64,000 nucleotides of DNA, taken from assembly GCA_013368445.1 (NCBI GenBank), contig JAACJO010000009.1, forward strand, positions 434,001 through 498,000. The letters run 5' to 3'. This DNA comes from Leucocoprinus leucothites (lineage: Eukaryota > Basidiomycota > Agaricomycetes > Agaricales > Agaricaceae). A model generated the notes under the pieces. It was not told where the DNA came from and did not search any database. It saw only the letters and a list, made by a program, of their open reading frames with translations. A program made the translations under genes and the position numbers. Positions 1 through 10,000 of the stretch are shown here, piece after piece; the stretch's first letter is position 1; each line of letters opens with the position of its first letter.

Positions 1-435
1 TGATCTCATCGATCATAGACTCGGGTTCCATGATAATTGAGGTTAGGGAGTATCGACTAATGCGCTCAAGTCACCATCACCCTTGCAGCCTTCTTGTTTG
101 TTGACACGACGCGGGATTGATAGCGGATTATGATTGATCGATAGCGACTGCTGTACTTAGATAGTGAGAAATAGAATCGACATTGACAGAGGAAATGAAT
201 GGCGTGTCCGAACCGCAAGACGACGATTGGTCCATTGCCGAGATCACATGCCCGATATGTGAACAGTTGTCAGACCCATGACTCTGGGTGTGACAACTCT
301 CATCGATCATCGATCATCCCTCGCCATTGGCGGATAACTGAAGGGCGTGAACTTCATTTCATTACCAAGAAAGTCATTCAGAGGCTCTTCTTGCGCGACT
401 CACTCCCGTCTTCCTTCCCAAACCCCGTTGCTGCA
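1..435. other. Upstream region of GTPase gene, no gene assigned
   Basis: No convincing coding exon is visible before the GTPase start. The reading frame is open from 199 into the GTPase exon, but residues before the ATG at 436 look like untranslated leader and resemble no domain. Promoter and 5' UTR are the likely content. Confidence 0.4.
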
Positions 436-3275
436 ATGTCTACGCAACAGGCCCCTCGTCAGCTCCCAAAAATCAAGTTCCGAGTCCTGATTATTGGAAG
501 GGCAAATGCTGGCAAAACCTCTATCTTACAGAGAGTCTGCGACACTACGGATAGTCCAGTTATTTACAGGCGAAATGGCTGGGAGGAAGAACCGGTACGG
601 TGTCTAAGGTTAACTCTGCCAGTTTGGTCTCACCATCTTACTAGATTCAACTCGACCCATCCATGGATGTGGGTAATATAGTACCATTTGTCGGTTACTA
701 CTGATCCTTGAGCCAGCGTGGCGAACACAAGATTGATGACGAGATCATTTTCTCCAATCATAAAGGTTATGTTTTTCATGATTCCCGCGGATTTGAGTCG
801 GGGGGTGTAAATGAGTTGGAGATTGTGCAGAACTTTGTGCAACAGAAGTCTGGAGAACCACGACTGGCATCTAGATTACACGCGATATGGTTCGGAGTTT
901 TGAGCATTTATGATTGCGACTACTGACAGTCATATTTAAAGGTACTGTGTTCCCATGGACAACCAGCGACCGGGGCTTGATTTGAAGCATTTCAAAGATA
1001 TCTGCCCTGATCAAAACGGTGTGTGAGTATGAAGCGTTGCCATAGAGGTTAACTCATGATTTTGAAGTCCCTGTTATTGCAGTGTTCACAAAATATGACC
1101 AATTCAAGCTGGACGTGGAAATGGATTTGGAGGATGGGGATGTCAATGGGGCGGAGACCACGCCTGAGATACAGTTTGAGGAGAACTACCTCTGCCACCT
1201 TGGTGCCAGAGCTAAGTATGTGCGATTAGAGAGTGAGTTCAGGATATAGATTTTTAGCCATGTGCTAATGCTTGTCTGTTAGAAATGCACAAGCCAGATG
1301 GGTGCTGCAAGGAACTTATTGAAGAGACAGCTAGAGTGTTGAATGACAATGTGGTGACCTTGATGCTTGTGGCAGTGCAGAGGAGTAATGTGGAATTGAG
1401 TGTCAAGTTAGCTGTTGAGCGGTGAGTATGCTTGCATAAGAGATGTGGAGGGTTATATGACATTCCACAAACACAGTACATTACCACATTTAAGGAGTGA
1501 TGCTGAAGATATTATGAAGAAATGTTTGAGGTCATTCCCATACATCTGGGTGGGTGCCTCTGCTCACTCCACTTGCTCTGTTTTCCCCCTGCTGATGTTG
1601 GCTGTCCTCTGTTCTCCAGGATGTAAGTGCCTGTGCTGGCTTGCTCTGTTTTCCCCCTGCTGATGTTGGCTGTCCTCTGTTCTCCAGGTTGTGAGTGCCT
1701 GTGCTGGCTTGGTCTGTTTTCCCTCTGCTGATGTTGGCTGTCCTCTGTTCTCCAGGATGTGAGTGCCTGTGCTGGCTTGCTCTGTTTCCCCCCTGCTGAT
1801 GTTGGCTGTCCTCTGTTCTCCAGTGGGTGAGTGCCTGTGCTGGCTTGGTCTGTTTTCCCCCTGCTGATGTTGGCTGTCCTCTGTTCTCTAGGAAGTGAGT
1901 GCCTGTGCTGGCTTGCTCTGTTTTCCCCCCGCTGATGTTGGCTATCCTCTGTTCTCCAGGTTGTGAGTGCCTGTGCTGGCTTGGTCTGTTTTCCCTCTGC
2001 TGATGTTGGCTGTCCTCTGTTCTCCAGGATGTGAGTGCCTGTGCTGGCTTGCTCTGTTTCCCCCCTGCTGATGTTGGCTGTCCTCTGTTCTCCAGTGGGT
2101 GAGTGCCTGTGCTGGCTTGGTCTGTTTTCCCCCTGCTGATGTTGGCTGTCCTCTGTTCTCCAGTTGGTGAGTGCCTGTGCTGGCTTGCTCTGTTTTCCCC
2201 CTGCTGATGTTGGCTGTCCTCTGTTCTCCAGGATGTGAGTACCTGTGCTGGCTTGGTCTGTTTTCCCCCTGCTGATGTTGGCTATCCTCTGTTCTCTAGT
2301 TAGTGAGTGCCTGTGCTGGCTTGGTCTGTTTTCCCCCTGCTGATGTTGGCTGTCCTCTGTTCTCCAGTGGGTGAGTGCCTGTGCTGGCTTGGTCTGTTTT
2401 CCCTCTGCTGATGTTGGCTGTCCTCTGTTCTCTAGGTTGTGAGTGCCTGTGCTAGCTTGGTCTGTTTTCCCCCTGCTGATGTTGGCTGTCCTCTGTTCTC
2501 CAGTCGGTGAGTGCCTGTGCTGGCTTGCTCTGTTTTCCCCCTGCTGATGTTGGCTGTCCTCTGTTCTCCAGGATGTGAGTACCTGTGCTGGCTTGCTCTG
2601 TTTTCCCCCTGCTGATGTTGGCTGTCCTCTGTTCTCCAGTGGGTGAGTGCCTGTGCTGGCTTGGTCTGTTTTCCCCCTACTGATGTTGGCTGTCCTCTGT
2701 TCTCCAGTCGGTGAGTGCCTGTGCTGGCTTGGTCTGTTTTCCCTCTGCTGATGTTGGCTGTCCTGTGTTCTCCAGGATGTGAGTGCCTGTGCTGGCTTGC
2801 TCTGTTTCCCCCCTGCTGATGTTGGCTGTCCTCTGTTCTCCAGTGGGTGAGTGCCTGTGCTGGCTTGGTCTGTTTTCCCCCTGCTGATGTTGGCTGTCCT
2901 CTGTTCTCCAGTCGGTGAGTGCCTGTGCTGGCTTGCTCTGTTTCCCCCCTGCTGATGTTGGCTGTCCTCTGTTCTCCAGTGGGTGAGTGCCTGTGCTGGC
3001 TTGCTCTGTTTTCCCCCTGCTGATGTTGGCTGTCCTCTGTTCTCTAGGATGTAAGTGCCTGTGCTGGCTTGCTCTGTTTTCCCCCTGCTGATGTTGGCTG
3101 TCCTCTGTTCTCCAGGATGTGAGTACCTGTGCTGGCTTGCTCTGTTTTCCCCCTGCTGATGTTGGCTGTCCTCTCCTCTCCAGTCTATAAGTGCTTGTGC
3201 TTACCTTCTCTGCTTTGCCCTTACTTACTTCAGTATTTAGCACAACATATTATGTCAATGACAATCACCAAACAG
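436..3275 (+). CDS. Agaricomycete-type P-loop GTPase (G-domain protein), interrupted by a repeat array
   Basis: Spliced gene model with exons 436-594, 717-889, 942-1018, 1068-1232, 1283-1421 and about 1467-1549, then probably 3234-3275 after the repeat array. The protein starts MSTQQAPRQLPKIKF. It carries a G1/Walker A motif (GRANAGKT), a G3-like motif (DSRGFE) and a G4 motif (TKYD), so guanine-nucleotide binding is well supported. Introns join in frame at HAIW/YCVP, PDQN/VPV and RLE/KMH, which supports the model. The ATG at 436 is chosen because the typical short basic lead-in to the P-loop starts there; an upstream ATG at 199 is in frame but its extension looks like leader. Proteins of this kind are expanded in Agaricomycetes and mostly uncharacterised. 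The intron after SFPYIW has expanded into the array at 1550-3233. The next exon candidate (YLAQHIMSM) is in frame if the whole array is removed. The 3' end is not resolved. Confidence 0.7.
1550..3233 (+). repeat. 24-copy, 68-bp intron-like tandem array inside the GTPase gene
   Basis: The core gctgatgttgg occurs at 1591, 1659, 1727 and so on to 3155: 24 copies on an exact 68-bp grid with no indel (copy 17 reads actgatgttgg). Each unit reads as a 65-nt fungal intron: GTGAGT (or GTAAGT) donor, CTGAT branch-like site, polypyrimidine tract, CTCCAG or CTCTAG acceptor. Exactly 3 nt separate each acceptor from the next donor. These triplets are GAT, GTT, TGG, GAA, TTG, TTA, TCG or TCT, never a stop. 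The first unit (1550-1619) has a diverged 5' half. The last has a broken donor (ATAAGT) and runs into a degenerate copy ending CAG at 3231-3233. The array may be removed as one intron of about 1.68 kb or as serial small introns. Confidence 0.9.
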
Positions 3276-4370
3276 GTATTGCTTTTAAGAAAAGTCATTG
3301 TTTGAATATCCTCATCTATCTTTCTAGTTCTCCTCTGGCACTCCTGGATGTTATCTTATGACTGGTATTTGTTTTTATAATCCTCAATGTATCTTTTAAC
3401 TTTGGTGTAGTCATCATCATCCTTTTGAAGCATGCTACTACTTTACGTCCTTCTGGCCTTTCCTCCCAGTCAGCTCTATCCCAAGCACATTTAGACTGCC
3501 AGAAGTTGAATATTGGACCCAAAATCATACAACACTTTACTGAACCTCCTCAAAACTATTCTGTTCAGGATTTTGTGGACTTTATTATGGGTGTTATGGT
3601 TGGTCTACTCTTACACTATCAAGACAACATCTAAAATTGTTTCCAGTTTTAATTTCTGTGCCAATCTTGTCATTTTCATAAAAGGAGTAAAGGGTGAAGA
3701 ATGGAAGCTAGGGTTTAAGTAGTGTGGAGATATATCATCTTGATCTTGGCAGAGTTTTTTGAACATGTTTTTCATACTGTTTGCAAATCAGATTTGTCAG
3801 CTTTCCATACAGTGCATACAATCTATAGGCTTCTATGGGTCTGGCTTGGGTATAGATCTTTTACTTCATGTTTAAATCTTACTGGCCCAGGTTTCAGATG
3901 GGTATTCTGCCTTATTATCTCTCTAGGATGGATTTCAACTCAGTATTTGGGTGAGATGTTCAATATGAACACTAGACTGGATTAAAAGCAGCACTAGTAA
4001 AAATGCCAGTACAGCAAAACAGTGGTTCAGCAAAGCTTCTGATATTGATAAGCCCAAATATACTATAGAATTGTACTACAGTTGAGTCTGCTTTAACCAA
4101 TAACTATCATAACTAATAGTCTATTATACCCAATAGGCTTGTGCTGTGATGAAGTTGGCTAGCAGAGAAATGAAATACTAACTGATAGTTCTGTCATTAG
4201 TAATACTGATAGCTCCTGGGTCCTCACAAGTAATAGTACCTCTTGGGCACTCAGTTCAGCACTCAGTCAAAAATGGACAAGCTATAAAAAATTGCTAAAA
4301 TAAATTTTATGAAAACAGTTCATTTTGGTCTTCACTGGACTTTTAGAGTATGTAGCAACCAAAGCCTAAA
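3276..4370. other. AT-rich region, no gene recognised
   Basis: No reading frame here shows a recognisable domain. Short frames at 3316-3528 (minus) and 3722-3985 (plus) lack motifs and splice context. It may hold the 3' end of the GTPase gene followed by decayed repeat DNA. Confidence 0.35.
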
Positions 4371-5097
4371 GCCCTGTTTGGTAACAAGAAACCAGCAAGA
4401 AACCAGTTTCTTGGCCCCAGTTTCTTGGTACATGTGACTTCCCAGAATAGATCATGACTTCCACTTTTGTACAAGTGCATCAACACATCAGAATCAAATA
4501 TAGACCCACAGTTTGTTGGCAGCCTGCCAGTTGATAACATTGACCAGTTCTTATATTGGATGTATATACTCAGCTTCATACCAAGCTTGTGTGAATGGCT
4601 AATACTCATACCTATTAGATGTATATGCTACAATATATCATTAGAAACTACAAAGCCTTTTGTGGGATTAAACTGGGAGCTCACCTCAGCTTCACACCAA
4701 GCTTGTGTGAACAGCTGAGGATCACCACTTGATCAAAAACCCTTTTATCAGTGGGAATTAAGAAGAATAAACTATATAGTTATGATGGAATAAAAATGGC
4801 CACTAGTGGAGGACAAGAAAAGAGAAGGCTGTTGCATGCAGCTTTCATGACACTTTACCACTACAGTATGTAGTTTATTCTGTGTCAATACTGCAAAGAT
4901 TTGTGCCAACTAATATGTTTTGTCAAGAAAAATAAGCATACTAAAGCCTCCCAGGAACTCTCAGAATGGGGCCAGAAATGTTGAGAAATGATAGTCATAT
5001 ATGGTCACATGGGTGGGCATCACCTGGCATCACTCATCAAAATCTGTATACTATATTAAGGTCTATGAGCAGCTGGTTTCTCATTACTGAACAGGGC
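4371..5097. mobile_element. Non-autonomous terminal-inverted-repeat element (MITE-like)
   Basis: The left end (gccctgtttggtaacaagaa) and the reverse complement of the right end (gccctgttcagtaatgagaa) match for about 27 bp with a few mismatches and share agaaaccagc beyond. The direct repeat CCTAAA (or CTAAA) flanks both ends, at 4365-4370 and 5097-5102. The left end has subterminal repeats of agaaaccag and its inverse. Two copies of a near-palindrome containing ccaagcttgtgtgaa lie inside, near 4580 and 4695. There is no transposase ORF. It is probably a deletion derivative of a cut-and-paste DNA transposon; the superfamily is not assignable because the TSD length is ambiguous. Confidence 0.6.
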
Positions 5098-5895
5098 CTA
5101 AAGTTTTTAGCTTTAATCCATTTCCTGGAAATCACTGAATTCCTCATGTCTTCAACTCCTAGAATTGTTCATTATCTATCTTTGACAAAAGTCTTCAAAA
5201 CAGCAGTGAAAAGCTTCCACCATTGATTATAGGTGAATTCAGCAAGCCATGCCCCTTCTAAAACAAGACTGGAGAGTAACTTGGATATAATTATTAGTTC
5301 AATGCCAAAGTGTGGATGACCTCAGTCATTTACCAGGAGTGGCTTTTACACTGGAATAATGTGTTTCAAGCTCAACAACACCATATTATCCATCTACAGG
5401 ACAGTTTCTCTGGTCACATTATTTCCCATAGCCTCACCAATATCTGGATCATTAATGTTGCACAGAATCTCACATTGCATATTTAGCCACTTAATCAAGG
5501 CATTATTCAATGTTTCAAAGCTCATTACCAAACAGATTTCATTGTATGAGCCATTGCCCATTATAATGCTAATCACACTCTATCTGATATCTATTCTATC
5601 AATATACTTAAAGCTATGTAGCTTGGCTGCTCCACCTGGGAAGATGTTGATGTAACTACTATCTGGAACTATTGGACGAAAGCAAGTATTCTCCCAGCTT
5701 GCAACCCTGGGCCCTCCACCAACTTGATAATCCTCATTTCCACACTTCTTAACCCCTAGGAAACCTATAGTCACACCACTACTGATGATCCTATTGCATG
5801 TGTTGAGAGAGAATTGGAGTTGGCTCTTGATAAACTTCAGGTTTGGGGAGTCTTGCAGGCAAGTAATCAAATGAGCCTTGACATGTTGCTCAATC
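5098..5895. other. Unassigned AT-rich sequence
   Basis: Frames at 5359-5655 (plus) and 5580-5870 (minus) are open, but I recognise no domain in either. They may be remnants of an old element. No RNA gene is seen. Confidence 0.3.
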
Positions 5896-5993
5896 TGTTA
5901 TAGTGGTGCTAGCCTAGTCTTAAGCTGGTGTGATAGGTATGAGATTGATCCTATCAAAGGGGACTCCTTCTTGGTAAGCAACAAAGTCATTTA
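5896..5993 (-). mobile_element. Truncated family-1 LTR fragment
   Basis: It begins TGTTATAGTG and matches the reverse complement of the last ~98 bp of the family-1 LTR (compare 15340-15437) with many transitions. Similarity stops at about 5993. It is an old LTR remnant in inverse orientation, comparable to the fragment at 36531-36729. Confidence 0.65.
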
Positions 5994-6029
5994 GAGTCTG
6001 TTCAGTATCAATAATATGTACACAATATT

Positions 6030-6525
6030 ACAGTATTAACCATGAAATTATTAATTTCAGTGATATAGTCAATATATTGGATGACTGTATACACATTAAA
6101 GAACCCTACTATAAGACCCTAGTATAACAAATACTTTCTTGAAAGCACAGCACAATCACAAAATGACCAATTATGAATTATGATTAGAGTAACAAGAGGC
6201 TATAGGATAATATTGAGACTTAGTGAACATAGTTGGGATATATACCCTATGACCCTTTGTGATCTCAGCCTGTAACCTGGGTATTGATCTGGTTGAAAGT
6301 CAAAGAACAATTACAGACTAATTGGAGATCAAAGGCTTAGCTATCTGATCTGGGCAGCTATTTGTCCACATTCACTAAAGTCTTATTATTTTAACATTGC
6401 TACAGCAGAAGTATACTCTTTTGCAAAAAACAGAGAAATTCTCCATGGCCACTGAATGACCCACTTGATTATAGAGCCAGATTAGCAGAAACTAACAGGA
6501 TATGTCAGTACTTGACTACTGACTA
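6030..6525. repeat. Dispersed repeat X, copy 1, left part
   Basis: From gtattaaccatgaaatt onward this segment matches 16327-16815 at roughly 85-90% by eye. The family-1 element is inserted in this copy; the homology resumes at 15438 and runs to about 15525. No coding potential is recognised. Confidence 0.75.
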
Positions 6526-7188
6526 TGTTATGTATATTGATTATATCTAGCATTTGTTCCATCTATAATACGAAGTCGATATTAGCTTTACTTAAGTAAT
6601 ATCGCAATTATGTTTCTTCTTATTTGTTCTTGTATTTTCTTGTTTGTCTTGACCCGTTTACTTTGTCTGGTTATGACTCGTTATGACTTGTTTGGTTTTG
6701 TTTGTATTTTGATGACATGTGATTGTTAAATATAGCTGCGCTATATTTGAACTTACCTTGTGATCGATCATATGATCAAAGAAGAACTTCTTTAGAAGAA
6801 CTTCTAAAGCTTCTTTGACAGATCGCGTCTTATATAGTTTAATTAGCGTTAAGGAAGCTGTATGCTTCTCTTCTTTCATTAGAAGCCCTTAGCCCTAGTT
6901 AATAATAGATACCGACTTGTATCATATATAAGTCGTCAACATCTACCAAGGAGAAACATCGTTTCTACTTGGTTAGGTGGAGACTCAATACGAGCCTTTA
7001 TCTATACAAAGTCGAATTGAACTTAAGCTCTAAGATCTCAATTACTAAAGTCTTAAACTCTATAATCGCCGTATTATAACTCTGACTTAGTAAACAACTT
7101 TGTCGCTTACCGAGAAGGAGTCCCCTTTAATAAGATCAACTCAATACTTATCGCGCCAGCTTAGGACCGGGCCAGCGTCACTATAACA
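6526..7188 (+). repeat. 5' LTR of family-1 element
   Basis: 663 bp, TGTTATGTAT to CACTATAACA. It matches 14775-15437 except for two transitions near the end (ctttaataag vs ctttgataag; gggccagcg vs gggccggcg). It contains the TATA-like box and presumed transcription start. The 73-codon minus frame inside it is identical in both LTRs and is not considered a gene. Confidence 0.95.
6925..6930 (+). promoter_or_regulatory. TATA-like box of family-1 LTR promoter
   Basis: TATATA within catatataag lies 33 bp upstream of position 6958, the first base of the segment complementary to the primer site. That spacing makes 6958 the likely transcription start. Start site inferred, not observed. Confidence 0.6.
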
Positions 7189-7190
7189 TT

Positions 7191-7203
7191 AAGTAGAAAC
7201 GAT
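7191..7203 (+). promoter_or_regulatory. Self-priming primer-binding site
   Basis: aagtagaaacgat begins two bases after the LTR end. It is a perfect 13-nt complement of atcgtttctactt at 6958-6970, the predicted 5' end of the transcript. Tf1 and sushi elements prime reverse transcription by folding the RNA 5' end onto such a site. I did not recognise a match to a tRNA 3' end here, though I could not search for one. Confidence 0.7.
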
Positions 7204-7756
7204 CCTTCTCTGTTAGCACAGAGCCATTACTTTGCCCAGTAACCCAACAACATTGCAAACACTGTCGATTTGGGTTATCGCGGTTATCGCACAAGCTGTC
7301 CCAAAACTATTGTGCATAACAACGAAGAGAGGGTCGACACACATTGCCAACTAGTGGAATAGTTGAGGATCACTCTTATTGATCTGAGCGATTACCCACG
7401 CTCTTAAAACATTTGGAGGCTTGTGAGAGCTAAGGTCATTGTACCTGAATCTCAAATAAGATACCAGACCCGAGGGTAGATACTCGGAAGGGAGAAATTT
7501 GCCAGAAAAGTTTGGCATATCTCTGAAGAATACCAGACCCGAGGGTAAATACTTGGAAGACAGTTTATCTGTTGAAAGTCTTAAGAGACTATAAATACAC
7601 AGTCCTAGTGACTATAAAGGTGAGTCCATAGCGACTATAAACTAATTTTCCAACCACGGCAGAATCAAACTGCAAGTGTGATAATTGTCTTAAGGACAAT
7701 TTACCATTTAAGACCATACCAGGTGTCTCTATAGGCACCCATAAACATAGTCCACA
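7204..7756 (+). other. Family-1 leader region
   Basis: About 550 nt of untranslated leader between primer site and Gag. It holds a 30-bp imperfect direct repeat (7461-7490 and 7530-7559, sharing ccagacccgagggta) and a small hairpin CTCTG/CAGAG near 7215-7235. A role in packaging is possible but unproven. Confidence 0.5.
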
Positions 7757-9964
7757 ACGGACCCAGCAGAGTTTGCAAGACAAGTTGAAATCTTCGCAAG
7801 AAGAGAGTTCCCAGAAGAATCCTACAGTACCTACTACAGTGAAACCCGAAGAACAAGGTTCTACAGAAGTAAAGGGTCAGGAAGATTCTATTACATCAAA
7901 GAACACGAAGGGAAAGTTGCCTACGTCCCAATCAAGAAAGAACAAGAAGGAGTCCTTGAAGCCGAATACGCAGCAGTTGGTCACAAGCAACTTCACAGAA
8001 CTGTCAAACAACAAATCGAAAGAGGAGTTGGTCTTGAAGAACTTTGAGACGTTACCCAAGAACAGTACACTGAAGAAGCAAAAAGAAGACAAACTCCATT
8101 TCCAGAAACCCCTGCAGAATCTAGCAGGACCATCGAACCAGAACCAATCCTTGACATTACCCCAAGAACTGAAGACACCTCACAAGACAATCATTCAGAG
8201 CCCAGAGTTGACACTCCAAGTTCAGAAGAATCTGAATTTGACAAAGAAGACGAAGAAGAAGACGAAGAAGGAACAGATAGTGGAGAAAGAAGCCAACAAG
8301 AATCTGAAGGAAATCGAACAGAAGAGGAAGCAGAAGCACTCGCAAGGGCAATCGATAATCTCAAACTTAAATCCCCAGAGAAACCCAGACTCGATAGACC
8401 CCCTTCTTACTCCTCGAGCCCAACCTTTGGACATAGCCCAAGGTTCCTCAGTCCCATTACGAACCCTATCCCCTTTAGCTTTACCAATTCCCCCACCGGT
8501 ATTGCCAGTACCAGTACCTTACCAACAACCAATCCCAACATTACTACAGCCAGTACTACCATCACCATACCCACTAACACCCAAACAAAAGGGAAAGCAA
8601 AGGCAGTTGTCACCAACACAGGAGGTTCTTCAAACCAAAGAAGTCCCACACCGCCACCACCAAATCCTCAAGGAGGACCACCAAGTCCCGGAGGTAATCT
8701 GCCTGGAGGACCAGGAGGACCAGGAGGAGGACCACCAAATCCTAATCCAAACCCCCCGCCAAACCCAATGGCACAACCTCAAGCAGGATTCCAGCTTAAG
8801 TACCCAAAGCCCAACAGGTTTGATGGCAACCCAAGCTATTACAGACCATGGATGGCCGAAGTCGAACTCTACTTCGACTCATATGGTGTCACAGATGACC
8901 AATCAAGAATCAACTACACCCTTGGATTACTCGACGGAGCTGCCAAGTTATGGCAACAGGATTACAGACTTAGTCAAGCAACTGCAGCTACCCAAGCAGG
9001 ATACACCCCACACACCTTTGATGAGTTCAAGAATGCGCTCGAACAGTCATTTGCTCCAACACAACAGAGCTTTGAGGCTGAGAGAGAGCTCCGCTATTAT
9101 AGACAACGAAACAAATACATCGAAGAATACATCGCCAATTTTTCCGTCCTCGCCTCACGTGCAGGACTTACTGACAGCACTTCTCTCCGATCCTACTTTG
9201 CCGAAGGACTTGACAATGACGTCAGATTCGAAGCAATCCGAGCTGACCCCCAAACCCTCGCAGAATGGAAAACAGCTGCAAGACAGGCATACAAAGTTGT
9301 CCAAGAGCAAAAGAGATACCGCATTGGAAATTCTAATCCAGGATCTTCAAACAGATCAAGAAAGACCAAAAAGAATAGTAGACAACACGGATCCCAACCA
9401 TGATATAATGACGTCTATAGTCAACCCCTATCTAGACCCAGACAATCCGAGTGGGACATGGATATCGACAGAATATCAAGAGGAATATACCGATTATCAA
9501 TCGAAGATGATCGGGAAGCAGACGACGGAGGTATATACGAACTTGGCGCAGAGGATGATGATAATCCTGAAGAAGAGGAGAGTGAAGGAGAAGACATCAA
9601 TCAAACGTACAATGAAGGACCAAGCAACACAGACAGAGATGTCTATGGGTCACTATACTCCCACATCATCAATAACGTTCTCACCGACGAACAAAGAATT
9701 GCACTCAAAAGAGGAGAATGCTTCTTCTGCCACAAGAAAGGACATTTCGCTAAATCTTGTCCGGCAAGGAAGATTTGGTTTAAGTCAAGAGGAAAGACAA
9801 ACATGGGATCGAAGCAGACGCAGAAGTCCCAGTCCAAACCGAAACAAGGGAATCGTAGACCTTTCAAGCCTAAAAGGAAAGATCCAGACGCCATGGTTTA
9901 CGAAATAGAACAAGCTAGTGATGAAGACGACCCGTTTCAAGAATACTCAAACGAAAATTTTTGA
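7757..9964 (+). CDS. gag: Family-1 Gag (two in-frame stops)
   Basis: The real Gag frame runs through an acidic, Pro/Ser/Thr-rich N-terminal region. A Gly/Pro-rich linker precedes the ATG at 8768. From there a capsid-like domain follows (FDGNPSYYRPWMAEVELYFD, about residues 15-170). A CX2CX4HX4C zinc knuckle (CFFCHKKGHFAKSC) lies at about 9720-9760. The frame is broken by TGA at 8045-8047 and 9401-9403; the first reads as a mutated CGA codon (Arg-Asp context). No ATG is seen at the N-terminus; an ACG at 7757 (followed by Asp-Pro-Ala-Glu codons) could be a changed or weak start. The +1 frame is open for 711 codons across the same stretch (7773-9908). Gag ends at 9962-9964, overlapping Pol by the frameshift site. 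Assignment to Retrotrans_gag is by motif and position. Confidence 0.85.
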
Positions 9965-10000
9965 GTACTCACGAAGATCAGATAGACATCATTGATCTTC
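9955..10000 (+). promoter_or_regulatory. -1 programmed frameshift signal between Gag and Pol
   Basis: The heptamer A AAT TTT (9955-9961) is in Gag phase and directly precedes the Gag TGA. It fits the X XXY YYZ rule. Slipping back one base enters the Pol frame at 9961. An 11-nt spacer leads to a perfect 8-bp inverted repeat, GAAGATCA (9973-9980) and TGATCTTC (9993-10000), with a 12-nt loop. Confidence 0.7.

Noticed and set aside
1550..3233. CRISPR-like array
   Set aside because: Units are nearly identical throughout with only 3-nt variable parts; no spacers, no cas genes, eukaryotic context.
2677..3243. 188-codon minus-strand ORF of Gln/Ser-rich repeats
   Set aside because: It is the reverse complement of the 68-bp array; frame openness follows from the repeat, with no start context or domain.
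6658..6879. 73-codon minus-strand ORF, also at 14907-15128
   Set aside because: Identical because both lie in the family-1 LTRs; no homologue or initiation context.
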